52,498 nt of DNA, from the NCBI GenBank assembly GCA_041657845.1, contig JBBABD010000004.1, positions 1 through 52,498 on the forward strand. Direction: 5' to 3'. Source of the DNA: Parcubacteria group bacterium. GTDB taxonomy: Bacteria > Patescibacteriota > Minisyncoccia > Moranbacterales > JAKLHP01. The notes beneath the pieces are model-generated. The model made no database searches. It was not told the origin of the DNA and was given only the letters and a program-made list of their open reading frames with translations. Below, one piece after another: positions 40,608-47,385 of the stretch (its first letter is position 1; the number at the start of each line of letters is the position of its first letter). The translations under genes and the position numbers were made by a program.

Positions 40608-40642
40608 AGTTGCGCTTTCAAAATAATAATTAAAAATACGGC

Positions 40643-40675
40643 ATTCGGATAACTTAGCTAGCAACTTATCCAAAT
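40643..40675. promoter_or_regulatory. Inverted repeat in the leader of the PUR-domain gene
   Basis: ATTCGGATAACTT and AACTTATCCAAAT form arms with a GGATAA/TTATCC core around TAGCTAGC-type centre. It lies in the 5' leader between promoter D and ATG 40701. It could be an operator or an RNA hairpin. Confidence 0.45.
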
Positions 40676-40700
40676 GGCGCTAAGCGCAAACAGAAACAAT

Positions 40701-40925
40701 ATGGAATTTAACAAGCAAGAAAAAGTGCATTCCCAGATGCTTCGCGCCGGGAGCAAGAATTATTTCTTCGATGTGAAGAAAGCTAAAAGCGGAAATAATT
40801 ATCTCACCATTGCCGAATCGTATAAAGGGAAAGATGGCGCAAGCGTGGTTAACAGGATTATGCTTTTCAAAGATCACTTGGCTGATTTTCAAAAAACATT
40901 GGAAGAAGCAGAAAGCTATTTATAG
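40701..40925 (+). CDS. PUR-domain (DUF3276-like) nucleic-acid-binding protein
   Basis: A 74-residue protein with one PUR-type repeat: KVHSQMLRAGSKNYFFDVKK, NNYLTIAESYKGKDG and IMLFKDHLADFQKTLEEAES. The F-x-F-D-V-K / L-x-I-x-E pattern and the closing helix are those of bacterial PUR proteins, which bind single-stranded DNA or RNA as dimers. ATG 40701 is preferred over the in-frame ATG 40674, which lies inside the upstream inverted repeat. It is the first gene of the transcript from composite promoter D, with recQ next, so a DNA-repair setting is plausible. Confidence 0.85.
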   Translation: MEFNKQEKVHSQMLRAGSKNYFFDVKKAKSGNNYLTIAESYKGKDGASVVNRIMLFKDHLADFQKTLEEAESYL

Positions 40926-40940
40926 ATAGGGACTCAGTAG

Positions 40941-40973
40941 GCGGACGGCTCGTTGTGGCAACGAACCGTCCGC
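40941..40973 (+). terminator. Hairpin between the PUR gene and recQ
   Basis: A GC-rich stem GCGGACGG / CCGTCCGC with inner TCGTTG / CAACGA, followed by only TTT. It may be a weak terminator or an attenuator 10 nt before the recQ start, which would lower recQ expression relative to the PUR gene. Confidence 0.6.
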
Positions 40974-40983
40974 TTTAAATGTT

Positions 40984-42594
40984 ATGTTAAAACAAAATCT
41001 TCAGAAATATTTTAATTTTTCGCAGTTTCGTCCGGGGCAGGAAGAAATCGTGCAGAAAATTTTAGAAGGGAAGGATGTGGTTGCCTTGATGCCGACCGGG
41101 GGAGGAAAATCTTTGTGCTATCAACTTCCAGCTGTCATTAGTGATGGGATATCCATTATTATTTCTCCACTGATCGCGCTTATGAAAGATCAGGTCGACT
41201 CGCTCAATGCTCGAGGAATTACAGCGTCTTTCATTAACAGCACTTTGGATTCAAATGAAATTGACGAGAGGATGAGGGATATTTTCGAGGGAAAGATAAA
41301 AATTTTATATATTGCCCCGGAAAGATTTTCTAGTTATCAATTTAGGGATTTCTTTGCAAACTTGAATGTGGGTTTGTTTGCGGTTGATGAGGCGCATTGC
41401 GTTTCCGAATGGGGACATGATTTCCGTCCGGATTATTTGGCTATCAAAAAATATATCAAGTTGCTGAAAAAGCGTCCGGTGGTAGCAGCTTTTACGGCCA
41501 CGGCTACGCCGGAAGTGAAAGACGATATTATCAAAAGATTGGAACTGGAAGATCCGGAAGTTTTTATTCGCGGATTCGATCGTCCTAATCTGAAATTTTT
41601 TGCGCAAAGCAATCTGAAGCCCGGGGAAAAATACGCGGAAATTTTAAGAATCATCAAAAATATTTCAGGCTCGGGGATAGTTTATGCTCTTACTAGAAAA
41701 GACGCTGAATTCATTGCCCAATTTTTGTGCCAGAATAAGATCAAGGCAGCGGCTTATCATGCCGGAATGGAAGGAAACAAGAGGGGGAAAATCCAGAATG
41801 AGTTCATGGAAAATAAATTTAAAGTGATTGTGGCGACAGTGGCCTTTGGAATGGGAGTGGACAAGGCTGATATTAGATTTGTGATTCACTCTGGAATGCC
41901 GGGAAGTTTGGAGGGGTATTATCAGGAAGCGGGAAGAGCCGGAAGGGATGGAGAGATGGCCTATTGCATGCTGCTTCACGGAAAAAAAGACGTCAATACT
42001 CATAAATTCTTCATCCGCCAAAGCCAAAGCGAGATGTTTGCGCAAGGGAAAAAATGGGAGGAAATAAAAAAAGTTATCAACAATAAATACGACCGTTTAG
42101 AAAAAATGATCGAATATTCCACAAAGCCGAGCTGTCGGAGAAAAATGATTTTGAAATATTTTGATGATCCCGACTACAAAAAGCACAGAGAAAATTGCCA
42201 AGGATGCGATGTTTGCCTTAATTGGAAAAAGTCCGAAGAAAATATCAAGAAAAGCAGATCTTTTATGGAAGGAAGCAGAAGTTTTTTAAGTGCGACTGTC
42301 CAAGCAACAGTTGATGTTTATAAAAGGGGGTTTGATATTATAGATATTGCTAAGATGAGAAGTCTGGGGGTGGGAACTATTACGGAGCATCTGATTGATT
42401 GGTATTCAAGAGGCGGGAAATTTAGGATAGAAGAACATATTGATGCCGGCGATGAAGAGAAAATAATATCGGCCATAAAAAAAGTCGGAAGCAGTGAAAG
42501 GGTAGGTCCGATAAAAAATATTCTTCCGGAAGATGTTAGCTATGAAAAAATCCGCTTGGTGATTGCGAAGATGAAAAGAAATAAGGTGGATTAA
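40984..42594 (+). CDS. recQ: ATP-dependent DNA helicase RecQ
   Basis: A 536-residue 3'-5' helicase of the RecQ family, acting in recombination and fork repair. Walker A is ALMPTGGGKSLCYQLPA (~res 37), motif II is AVDEAHCVSEWGHDFRPDYL (DEAH), and motif VI QEAGRAGRDGE is intact. The RQC zinc-binding cysteines are present (CRRKMILKYF, CQGCDVC). The C-terminus does not carry a clear HRDC domain; instead a helix-turn-helix-like end (FDIIDIAKMRSLGVGTITEH) follows, as in short RecQ forms. It lies downstream of the PUR gene behind a hairpin. Its stop is 5 nt from the convergent tsaD stop. Confidence 0.96.
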   Translation: MLKQNLQKYFNFSQFRPGQEEIVQKILEGKDVVALMPTGGGKSLCYQLPAVISDGISIIISPLIALMKDQVDSLNARGITASFINSTLDSNEIDERMRDIFEGKIKILYIAPERFSSYQFRDFFANLNVGLFAVDEAHCVSEWGHDFRPDYLAIKKYIKLLKKRPVVAAFTATATPEVKDDIIKRLELEDPEVFIRGFDRPNLKFFAQSNLKPGEKYAEILRIIKNISGSGIVYALTRKDAEFIAQFLCQNKIKAAAYHAGMEGNKRGKIQNEFMENKFKVIVATVAFGMGVDKADIRFVIHSGMPGSLEGYYQEAGRAGRDGEMAYCMLLHGKKDVNTHKFFIRQSQSEMFAQGKKWEEIKKVINNKYDRLEKMIEYSTKPSCRRKMILKYFDDPDYKKHRENCQGCDVCLNWKKSEENIKKSRSFMEGSRSFLSATVQATVDVYKRGFDIIDIAKMRSLGVGTITEHLIDWYSRGGKFRIEEHIDAGDEEKIISAIKKVGSSERVGPIKNILPEDVSYEKIRLVIAKMKRNKVD

Positions 42595-42598
42595 AAAA

Positions 42599-43720
42599 TT
42601 ATTTCAGCTTCAAATTTGCGTCGGTGTCTAAATTTTTCCAGTTTTGGAGAGCTTTTTCTTTTTGCGCGGCTGTCATTTTATTCCATCGGAAGCAGGCGGC
42701 GGTAGCGATCATAGCGGCGTTGTCGCCGGTATATTCGATAGTCGGCAGCCGATAGATTGCAACGGGTAAATTATTTTCTATGGCTTCGCCTAGCTGTCTT
42801 CTTAGTTCTTGGTTGGCAGCGACTCCGCCGGCTAGCAGAATGGTTTTCGGGTTATATTCCTTGGCGGCTTTAATAGTTTTGGAAACTAGGACGTCAATGG
42901 AGGCTTGCTGAAATTCGCGGCACATCTCAGTGATGTAATTTTTATTCCCAATGAGTTCGGGATGTTTTTTTGTTTCATACAAAACTGCAGTTTTGAGCCC
43001 GGAGAAAGAAAAATCAAAAGTATTTCTATTTAGCATCGGCCTTGGCAAGTGAATCATGAATTTTGAATCATGAATCATGGAATTGTTTTTATTTTTTTTA
43101 CTTAAGTCATAATTCATAATTCTTGATTCTGCGATTGCCGCTTTTTTAGCAATGGCTGGGCCACCCGGGTATCCAATATTCAAAATCCTGGCTACTTTGT
43201 CGAAAGCTTCACCGGCCGCATCATCCAAGGTCTGTCCGATAATTTCATATTGCAAATGATTGTTCATTAAAACCAATTGAGTATGGCCTCCGGAAACCAC
43301 TAAGCATAAAACAGGAAAATCAATTTCTTTTTTGCTGGAAATTTCGCGGATCATATTTGCATAAATATGTCCTTCAATGTGATGAATTCCGATGAGGGGT
43401 TTCTCCCAAACATAGGAAAGAGTTTTGGCGACATTCGTTCCAATGAGCAGTGCAGGAATCAGTCCGGGACCGTTGGTGACAGCAATTAAGTCTAAATCAG
43501 TGGGCAAGATGCCAGCCTCTTTGAGCGCCATTTTCAGGACCGGAATTATGTTTTTGAGGTGTTCGCGCGCGGCCAGATTAGGAACGACCCCGCCCCATTT
43601 AGCATGGAGCTTAACTTGTGAAGAAACGATATTGGAAAGGATATTAATTTCTCCATTCTTACACTCAACTATTGATGATGCAGTTTCGTCGCATGATGTT
43701 TCGATTCCTAGCACTTTCAT
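42599..43720 (-). CDS. tsaD: tRNA N6-threonylcarbamoyladenosine synthase TsaD, with an insertion
   Basis: A 373-residue TsaD (Kae1/YgjD), the catalytic subunit that transfers threonylcarbamoyl to A37 of ANN-decoding tRNAs. It starts VLGIETSCDETASSIVE. The metal site is GIHHIEGHIYA (H114, H118), and VSGGHTQLV, YPGGPAIAKKAA and FSFSGLKTAV follow. Residues ~197-223 are foreign: an AT-rich repeat is translated between AKKAAIAE and LPRPML, adding ~25 residues rich in Asn, Lys, Met, Ile and His to a loop that is normally short. The catalytic residues are untouched. Convergent with recQ. Confidence 0.96.
   Translation of the reverse strand: MKVLGIETSCDETASSIVECKNGEINILSNIVSSQVKLHAKWGGVVPNLAAREHLKNIIPVLKMALKEAGILPTDLDLIAVTNGPGLIPALLIGTNVAKTLSYVWEKPLIGIHHIEGHIYANMIREISSKKEIDFPVLCLVVSGGHTQLVLMNNHLQYEIIGQTLDDAAGEAFDKVARILNIGYPGGPAIAKKAAIAESRIMNYDLSKKNKNNSMIHDSKFMIHLPRPMLNRNTFDFSFSGLKTAVLYETKKHPELIGNKNYITEMCREFQQASIDVLVSKTIKAAKEYNPKTILLAGGVAANQELRRQLGEAIENNLPVAIYRLPTIEYTGDNAAMIATAACFRWNKMTAAQKEKALQNWKNLDTDANLKLK
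43050..43130 (-). repeat. AT-rich repeat insertion inside tsaD
   Basis: ATGATTCATGATTC / GAATCATGAATCATGG-type units on one side and AATTATGACTTAAG-type on the other, partly complementary. The whole tract stays in frame within tsaD. It resembles the intergenic TCAT/AATTATG-type repeats of CPR genomes and is absent from other TsaD proteins at this place. Confidence 0.7.
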
Positions 43721-43778
43721 TGCTTTTTTGATTAATTAATGATATATATTGATAATAAGCCTTAGATTGAAAAAATCA

Positions 43779-44426
43779 ATGGTCAATGAAAAAAAAGGCT
43801 TAAAAATAAGGTCTCGCGCCATAAATTTGGCGAAAGTAAAAAAAATGAGCGATAGCGAGCTTATCATCCTTTTGAAATGCAAAAATCCAATAGTGCATAA
43901 CGAATTGGTTAACCGATACCAGAAAAAGCTTTTTATTTATCTCTATCGTTTTATTGGGAACAAAGAAGAGACTGAAGATCTTCTCCAAAATGTATTTTTG
44001 AAAGTTTACAAATACTGTGAAAATTTTGACACTGAAAGAAAATTTTCTTCCTGGATTTATCGAATTGCCCATAATGAGGCAGTTAATTGTATTAAGAGAA
44101 AAAGTATCAAGAAGTTTATTTCATTGGAAGATTTTGTTTCCAGCAAGGACAGAATAGAAACCAAATCCGATGCCAAATCTCCAATGGAAGTTTGGATAAG
44201 CAAGGAGCTTCGCAATGAGATGAAAGATGCGCTCAAAAAGTTGCCGGAAAAATACAAAGAGGTTTTGGAAATGAGATATTTTCAGGAAAAATCATATGAA
44301 GAAATAAGCAAAGCGCTTAAAAAACCGGTAAATACAATCGGAACACTTATCAACAGAGCAAAAGGAAAATTAGAAAGCGTTGTCGGCCTTTCCAGAGAAA
44401 AAAGAGAGAAGAATAAAAGAAAATGA
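43779..44426 (+). CDS. ECF-type RNA polymerase sigma factor
   Basis: A ~215-residue sigma-70 family factor with only regions 2 and 4, the extracytoplasmic-function layout. Region 2: NELVNRYQKKLFIYLYRFIG, EETEDLLQNVFLKVYKYCEN, FSSWIYRIAHNEAVNCIKRK. Region 4: LPEKYKEVLEMRYFQEKSYE, EISKALKKPVNTIGTLINRA. It redirects RNA polymerase to its own promoter set. ATG 43779 is used; ATG 43845 (MSDSELIILLKC) is an equally good start by family length. No anti-sigma gene is adjacent, but a PrsW-like protease is in the window at 20805. Its stop overlaps the next start (ATGA). Confidence 0.92.
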   Translation: MVNEKKGLKIRSRAINLAKVKKMSDSELIILLKCKNPIVHNELVNRYQKKLFIYLYRFIGNKEETEDLLQNVFLKVYKYCENFDTERKFSSWIYRIAHNEAVNCIKRKSIKKFISLEDFVSSKDRIETKSDAKSPMEVWISKELRNEMKDALKKLPEKYKEVLEMRYFQEKSYEEISKALKKPVNTIGTLINRAKGKLESVVGLSREKREKNKRK

Positions 44427-45130
44427 ACATATTCCCCATAAAAACCAGAATTTTTAAAGCTAAAGAATCTTTGGCTGATTTTATCACCTCAGAAATTCCC
44501 ACGCTGAAAAACAGGAGCATCCTAGTAGTCACTTCAAAAATATTGGCGCTTTCACAGGGGAGAGTGGTGGATAAAATAAAAAACAGGAAAGAGAAAGACG
44601 AATGGATCAAAAGAGAAAGCGAAAAATTTTTTGAAACCAAGTGGTGTTTTCTTTGCCTCAAAAACGGGCATTGGTGCGCCAATGGCGGAATCGATGAATC
44701 AAATATGAAAAGCGGCGGGTTAATTTTGTGGCCGGAAAAGATTTATGAAGAGGCGGAAAAATTAAAGAAGATATTGCTCAAACATCATAAAATCAAGAAA
44801 CTTGGAATTTTGATAACTGACAGCCGGATTTTTCCTTTGCGCAGCGGGGTGGTTGGAGTGGCTTTGGGATATTCAGGATTTTTTGGGATTAAAAGCTATG
44901 TCGGAAAAAAAGATATTTTTGGCAGAAAATTTAAATTTGAAAAAGTGAATATGCCCGATTCACTCTCTTCGGCTGCAATCTTGGTTATGGGAGAGGGAAA
45001 GGAAAAATGCCCTTTGGCCGTAATTGAAAATGCACCGGTAGAATTTACCGATAAAAAAATAAACAAAAAAGAACTTCAAATCAAGCCGGAAAATGACGTT
45101 TATCGGGTCTTGTTCGAGAATTTGAAATAA
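44423..45130 (+). CDS. CofE-like (F420-0:gamma-glutamyl ligase family) protein
   Basis: A 235-residue protein of the CofE/FbiB-N fold. Family markers are ILVVTSKILALSQGRVVDKI, CANGGIDESN, GILITDSRIFPLRSGVVGVA, LGYSGFFGIKSYVGKKDIFG and DSLSSAAILVMGEGKEKCPL. CofE enzymes add glutamate to coenzyme F420-0 with GTP. No other F420 gene is in the window and F420 is not expected in CPR bacteria, so the true substrate may be different. It overlaps the sigma-factor stop by 4 nt, so the two are translated together. A terminator follows. Confidence 0.88.
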   Translation: MNIFPIKTRIFKAKESLADFITSEIPTLKNRSILVVTSKILALSQGRVVDKIKNRKEKDEWIKRESEKFFETKWCFLCLKNGHWCANGGIDESNMKSGGLILWPEKIYEEAEKLKKILLKHHKIKKLGILITDSRIFPLRSGVVGVALGYSGFFGIKSYVGKKDIFGRKFKFEKVNMPDSLSSAAILVMGEGKEKCPLAVIENAPVEFTDKKINKKELQIKPENDVYRVLFENLK

Positions 45131-45145
45131 ATTATTTTGGAAACA

Positions 45146-45178
45146 AAAATACTTGCTGAATTAGCAAGTATTTTTTTA
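45146..45178 (+). terminator. Terminator after the CofE-like gene (bidirectional)
   Basis: Stem AAAAATACTTGCT / AGCAAGTATTTTT around GAAT, then TTT. It also stands just after the 3' end of the convergent tRNA-Glu, so it can close both transcripts. Confidence 0.88.
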
Positions 45179-45180
45179 TG

Positions 45181-45252
45181 TAGCCCTAAGGGGAATCGGA
45201 CCCCTGTTTACAGGATGAAAACCTGTTGTCCTAACCACTAGACGATAGGGCC
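45181..45252 (-). tRNA. tRNA-Glu (anticodon TTC)
   Basis: Minus-strand cloverleaf: acceptor GGCCCTA/TAGGGCT, discriminator A, anticodon stem ACAGG/CCTGT with loop TTTTCAT giving TTC. The T-stem AGGGG/CCCCT carries loop TCCGATT. CCA is not encoded. Confidence 0.93.
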
Positions 45253-45260
45253 ATAAATTG

Positions 45261-45313
45261 AAAAAAGATCACTATATTAACAAGCGATCCAAAATCGTTT
45301 TTTGAATATAGTG
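45261..45313 (-). terminator. Stem-loop between tRNA-Asn and tRNA-Glu
   Basis: Arms CACTATATT / AATATAGTG with an inner CGAT/ATCG stem, followed on the minus strand by TTTTTT (45261-45266). It may terminate part of the tRNA-Asn transcript or mark a processing site before tRNA-Glu. Confidence 0.6.
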
Positions 45314-45351
45314 CTCCGCGGGCAGGACTCGAACCTGCAACCAATTGATTA

Positions 45352-45899
45352 CACTTATCTTACTGTTTCCAATAAGGGTGGACTATATCATCTCCTTAAT
45401 TTAAGGTTTAAGGAGTGAGGCGCTTCCCCAATGAAGGGTACTCTCTTTCGAGATAGTCTCTGAACCTTTCTTAAAATTAATTAAGACTTGGCTGCTGATC
45501 ACCATAGTTTAGCTGATAAACTTTAGGCTTCCAGCAATTCACCTCATTTTTCACTTCCAAATTTCTCTGGAAGGCTGCGTATCCCACTATGCAATTCTCT
45601 ATGACAATTTGCGCAGACTAAAATGCATTTATCAATTTCATTTTTTACCCTATCCCAACTTCTTGTAAGTCCAGATTGGGAAACTCCAAATTCTTTTCCG
45701 TTTGAATTCAGATGATGAAATTGAAGCGCATCTTTGCACTTATTATATCCACAGAAAAAGCATTTTCCGCCTTTGTACTCGATTGCCATATCCTTAATCT
45801 TTTTCCTTCTCTTGGATACGGCTTTCTTTATATACTCGGCACGGTCAGCATATTTCCTTTTTTCTTTCATGCATATATTATACACGAAAAAATGTGTTC
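45352..45899 (-). other. Group I self-splicing intron in tRNA-Asn
   Basis: A 548-nt intron. The last base of exon 1 is U and the last base of the intron is G, as group I introns require. On the minus strand all four conserved core elements are present in order: P AATTGCTGGAAG (45528-45539), Q ATCAGCAGCCAAG (45487-45499), R GTTCAGAGACTATC (45452-45465) and S GATGATATAGTCC (45380-45392). R and S form the P7 guanosine-binding helix. The 5' part, before P, carries the HNH endonuclease gene, whose stop overlaps the base just before the core. Confidence 0.92.
45544..45870 (-). CDS. HNH homing endonuclease inside the intron
   Basis: A 108-residue HNH nuclease. It has four zinc-binding cysteines in two pairs (KCFFCGYN and LVCANCHREL) and the HNH core FHHLNSNG...CHRELHSG, in which the histidine pair and the closing Asn-x-His act in metal binding and catalysis. 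A basic N-terminal helix (MKEKRKYADRAEYIKKAVSK) may contact DNA. ATG 45870 is chosen; an in-frame GTG 15 nt upstream lies close to the 5' splice site. It sits wholly inside the intron, so it probably spreads the intron by cutting intron-less tRNA-Asn genes. Its expression depends on the tRNA transcript. Confidence 0.9.
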   Translation of the reverse strand: MKEKRKYADRAEYIKKAVSKRRKKIKDMAIEYKGGKCFFCGYNKCKDALQFHHLNSNGKEFGVSQSGLTRSWDRVKNEIDKCILVCANCHRELHSGIRSLPEKFGSEK

Positions 45900-45958
45900 A
45901 CAGTCAACTGCTCTACCATTGAGCTACCGCGGAATATTAAATTTTCAAAGCAATTTTG

Positions 45959-45986
45959 ATTATATCAGAAAAATAAAATCAGGCAA
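45959..45986 (-). promoter_or_regulatory. Promoter of the split tRNA-Asn
   Basis: On the minus strand, TTGCCT (45981-45986), 16 nt, TATAAT (45959-45964) with the extended TGA before it. It drives tRNA-Asn, the intron and possibly tRNA-Glu. Confidence 0.75.
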
Positions 45987-46002
45987 GGGGCGCGGTTATA
46001 GT

Positions 46003-46026
46003 TACAGGGTTCTGCCCGCGGAGCCA
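46003..46026 (+). other. Fragment resembling the 3' end of tRNA-Asn, opposite orientation
   Basis: CTGCCCGCGGAGC (46012-46024) repeats 13 bases of the T-stem and acceptor end of the nearby tRNA-Asn, here on the plus strand and followed by an encoded CA, giving a CCA end. The bases before it (ACAGGGTTC) suggest a decayed T-loop. It looks like a tRNA remnant, not a functional gene. Confidence 0.4.
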
Positions 46027-46031
46027 ATTAA

Positions 46032-46058
46032 AATAACCCTCACAAAGGGTTATTTTTT
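46032..46058 (+). terminator. Intrinsic terminator-like hairpin
   Basis: Perfect 9-bp stem AATAACCCT / AGGGTTATT with loop CACAA and a T6 tract. No gene upstream on this strand explains it, except the tRNA-like fragment just before it. Confidence 0.7.
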
Positions 46059-46084
46059 ATACCCAAACAAAATATCAAAATTTG

Positions 46085-46093
46085 TGATATAAT
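46085..46093 (+). promoter_or_regulatory. Extended -10 promoter of the exported coiled-coil protein
   Basis: TGATATAAT, in TTTGTGATATAATATGATGG. The -10 resembles the palindromic -10 of the composite promoters, but no TTATNCACA box stands upstream. Confidence 0.55.
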
Positions 46094-46124
46094 ATGATGG
46101 TCTCAATAATTAACTTTAAAAATA

Positions 46125-46796
46125 ATGAAAAACAAAACAAGTTTGTTGCTATTTTCAACAGTAGCAATCGTAGGGGCGTTAATTTCTTTCGTTTCAATTC
46201 AAGGAACCGCAGTGGCAAAGTCTGATAATGCTGCTGAAGCTCAGAGCAACAAGAGCAATCAAGAAAAAAACTCAAACGCGATTACAGCCAGCGATACCGC
46301 TCAAACTGCTGACACGACAGCAACTCAAGAAACAGAAAAAAAAGAAAAGAAAGAAAAAAAGGAAAACAAGGGACAATTCAACGCCGAATGGCACCGAAAT
46401 ACGGTGGCTACTTTCGTTCAGAGTTTATTGACCGTGGCTGACAGGGAGGGTGGCATTGGACAGGAAGTGAAAGTCATTGCTAATAAGCAAAATGATACCA
46501 AGGATCGGGCATCTGATTTGATGAATGCTATTGAAAATAGAAATAAAGTAAAAACATTTCTTATCGGTACGAGTTATAAAAACCTTGGAGAATTGCGAAG
46601 CCAGATGGTTGATTCGCGAAATCAGATTGAACAATTAAAACGATTGGCTGGAGAAGTGGCGAATGAAGGCGATAAGGCTGAGCTTCAAACCCAGATTCAA
46701 ACATTGGAGCAGGAACAGACAAAAATTAATGATTTTATAACTCAAAACGAAAGTAGATTCAGCCTGTTTGGCTGGGCGGTGAAGTTATTTCGATAA
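46125..46796 (+). CDS. Exported coiled-coil protein (unknown)
   Basis: A 223-residue secreted protein. A signal peptide (MKNKTSLLLFSTVAIVGALI, cleavage probably after TAVA) is followed by a low-complexity Asn/Ser/Thr/Ala stretch and a Lys/Glu run (~res 65-80). Then a helical domain has FNAEWHRNTVATFVQSLLTV, RSQMVDSRNQIEQLKRLAGE and LQTQIQTLEQEQTKIN, a coiled coil. No family is recognised. It lies between its own promoter and a clean terminator, so it is monocistronic and probably abundant. Confidence 0.75.
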   Translation: MKNKTSLLLFSTVAIVGALISFVSIQGTAVAKSDNAAEAQSNKSNQEKNSNAITASDTAQTADTTATQETEKKEKKEKKENKGQFNAEWHRNTVATFVQSLLTVADREGGIGQEVKVIANKQNDTKDRASDLMNAIENRNKVKTFLIGTSYKNLGELRSQMVDSRNQIEQLKRLAGEVANEGDKAELQTQIQTLEQEQTKINDFITQNESRFSLFGWAVKLFR

Positions 46797-46816
46797 TTCT
46801 TTCCTAGTTAAATAGT

Positions 46817-46857
46817 AAAAGGAGCAATTTCTGGAATATGAATATGCTCCTTTTTTT
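46817..46857 (+). terminator. Terminator after the exported coiled-coil protein
   Basis: 10-bp stem AAAAGGAGCA / TGCTCCTTTT with an 18-nt loop and a T7 run. Confidence 0.88.
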
Positions 46858-46885
46858 ATGCGCTAGCGGTTTTTATTCCAAGCGT

Positions 46886-47239
46886 TTATCCGATTTTTTT
46901 GAAAGTAATCTTGTAGGATGGTTCGTACTCTACGTTGTTTTTATCTTTAAGGTTGATGCTTTTTCCTTCCATTAGATTATTCATGGCGATGTCGGTGAGC
47001 ATTTGCTCTGAGCTTTCTATTCCCGCTTTGAATCTTTCGAAATCTTCATAGCGCGATCCCATTTCCGATTGCACGCCGGATTCCAGCAGTTTCTTTTTTT
47101 CGCGCAGTTTTTTGAGTTCATTTTTCAGGTCTTCATATCCGCTGGATTGAGTCAGGGCGTCTCGATATTCTTTGCCGATTTCTTTGCGATTTTTTTTAAG
47201 CTCTTGAATTTCGTCAAACACTTTTTGCATATCTTGCAT
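46886..47239 (-). CDS. Small coiled-coil protein (unknown)
   Basis: A 117-residue soluble protein on the minus strand, between convergent and divergent neighbours. Its first ~75 residues are a strongly charged coiled coil (QDMQKVFDEIQELKKNRKEI, LKNELKKLREKKKLLESG). The end is a short beta-like segment (EYEPSYKITFKKIG). No domain is recognised. Charged helical content and the isolated position give no functional clue, though codon use looks like a real gene of this genome. Confidence 0.65.
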   Translation of the reverse strand: MQDMQKVFDEIQELKKNRKEIGKEYRDALTQSSGYEDLKNELKKLREKKKLLESGVQSEMGSRYEDFERFKAGIESSEQMLTDIAMNNLMEGKSINLKDKNNVEYEPSYKITFKKIG

Positions 47240-47385
47240 ATTTTTGCTTTTGAATAAAAAATTAAAACAACGTTTTTAATTTTAACATAAAATGAAAAGA
47301 GTGGAAATCGTCAGAAATCATCAGAGGCCTTTTCAAATTAATAAAAGTACGGTATTATTTAAATTCAGTGCGTAACTCCAAAATT

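Larger units (their letters stand above)
45314..45933 (-). tRNA. tRNA-Asn (anticodon GTT), split by a group I intron
   Basis: Exon 1 is 45900-45933 and exon 2 is 45314-45351, both on the minus strand. Joined, they form acceptor TCCGCGG/CCGCGGA with discriminator G, D-stem GCTC/GAGC, anticodon stem GTTGA/TCAAT and loop CTGTTAA (anticodon GTT). The T-stem GCAGG/CCTGC carries loop TTCGAGT. The intron lies inside the anticodon, after its second base (GT|T). Only this junction restores a 7-base loop. This window shows no other tRNA-Asn gene. CCA is not encoded. Confidence 0.92.
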
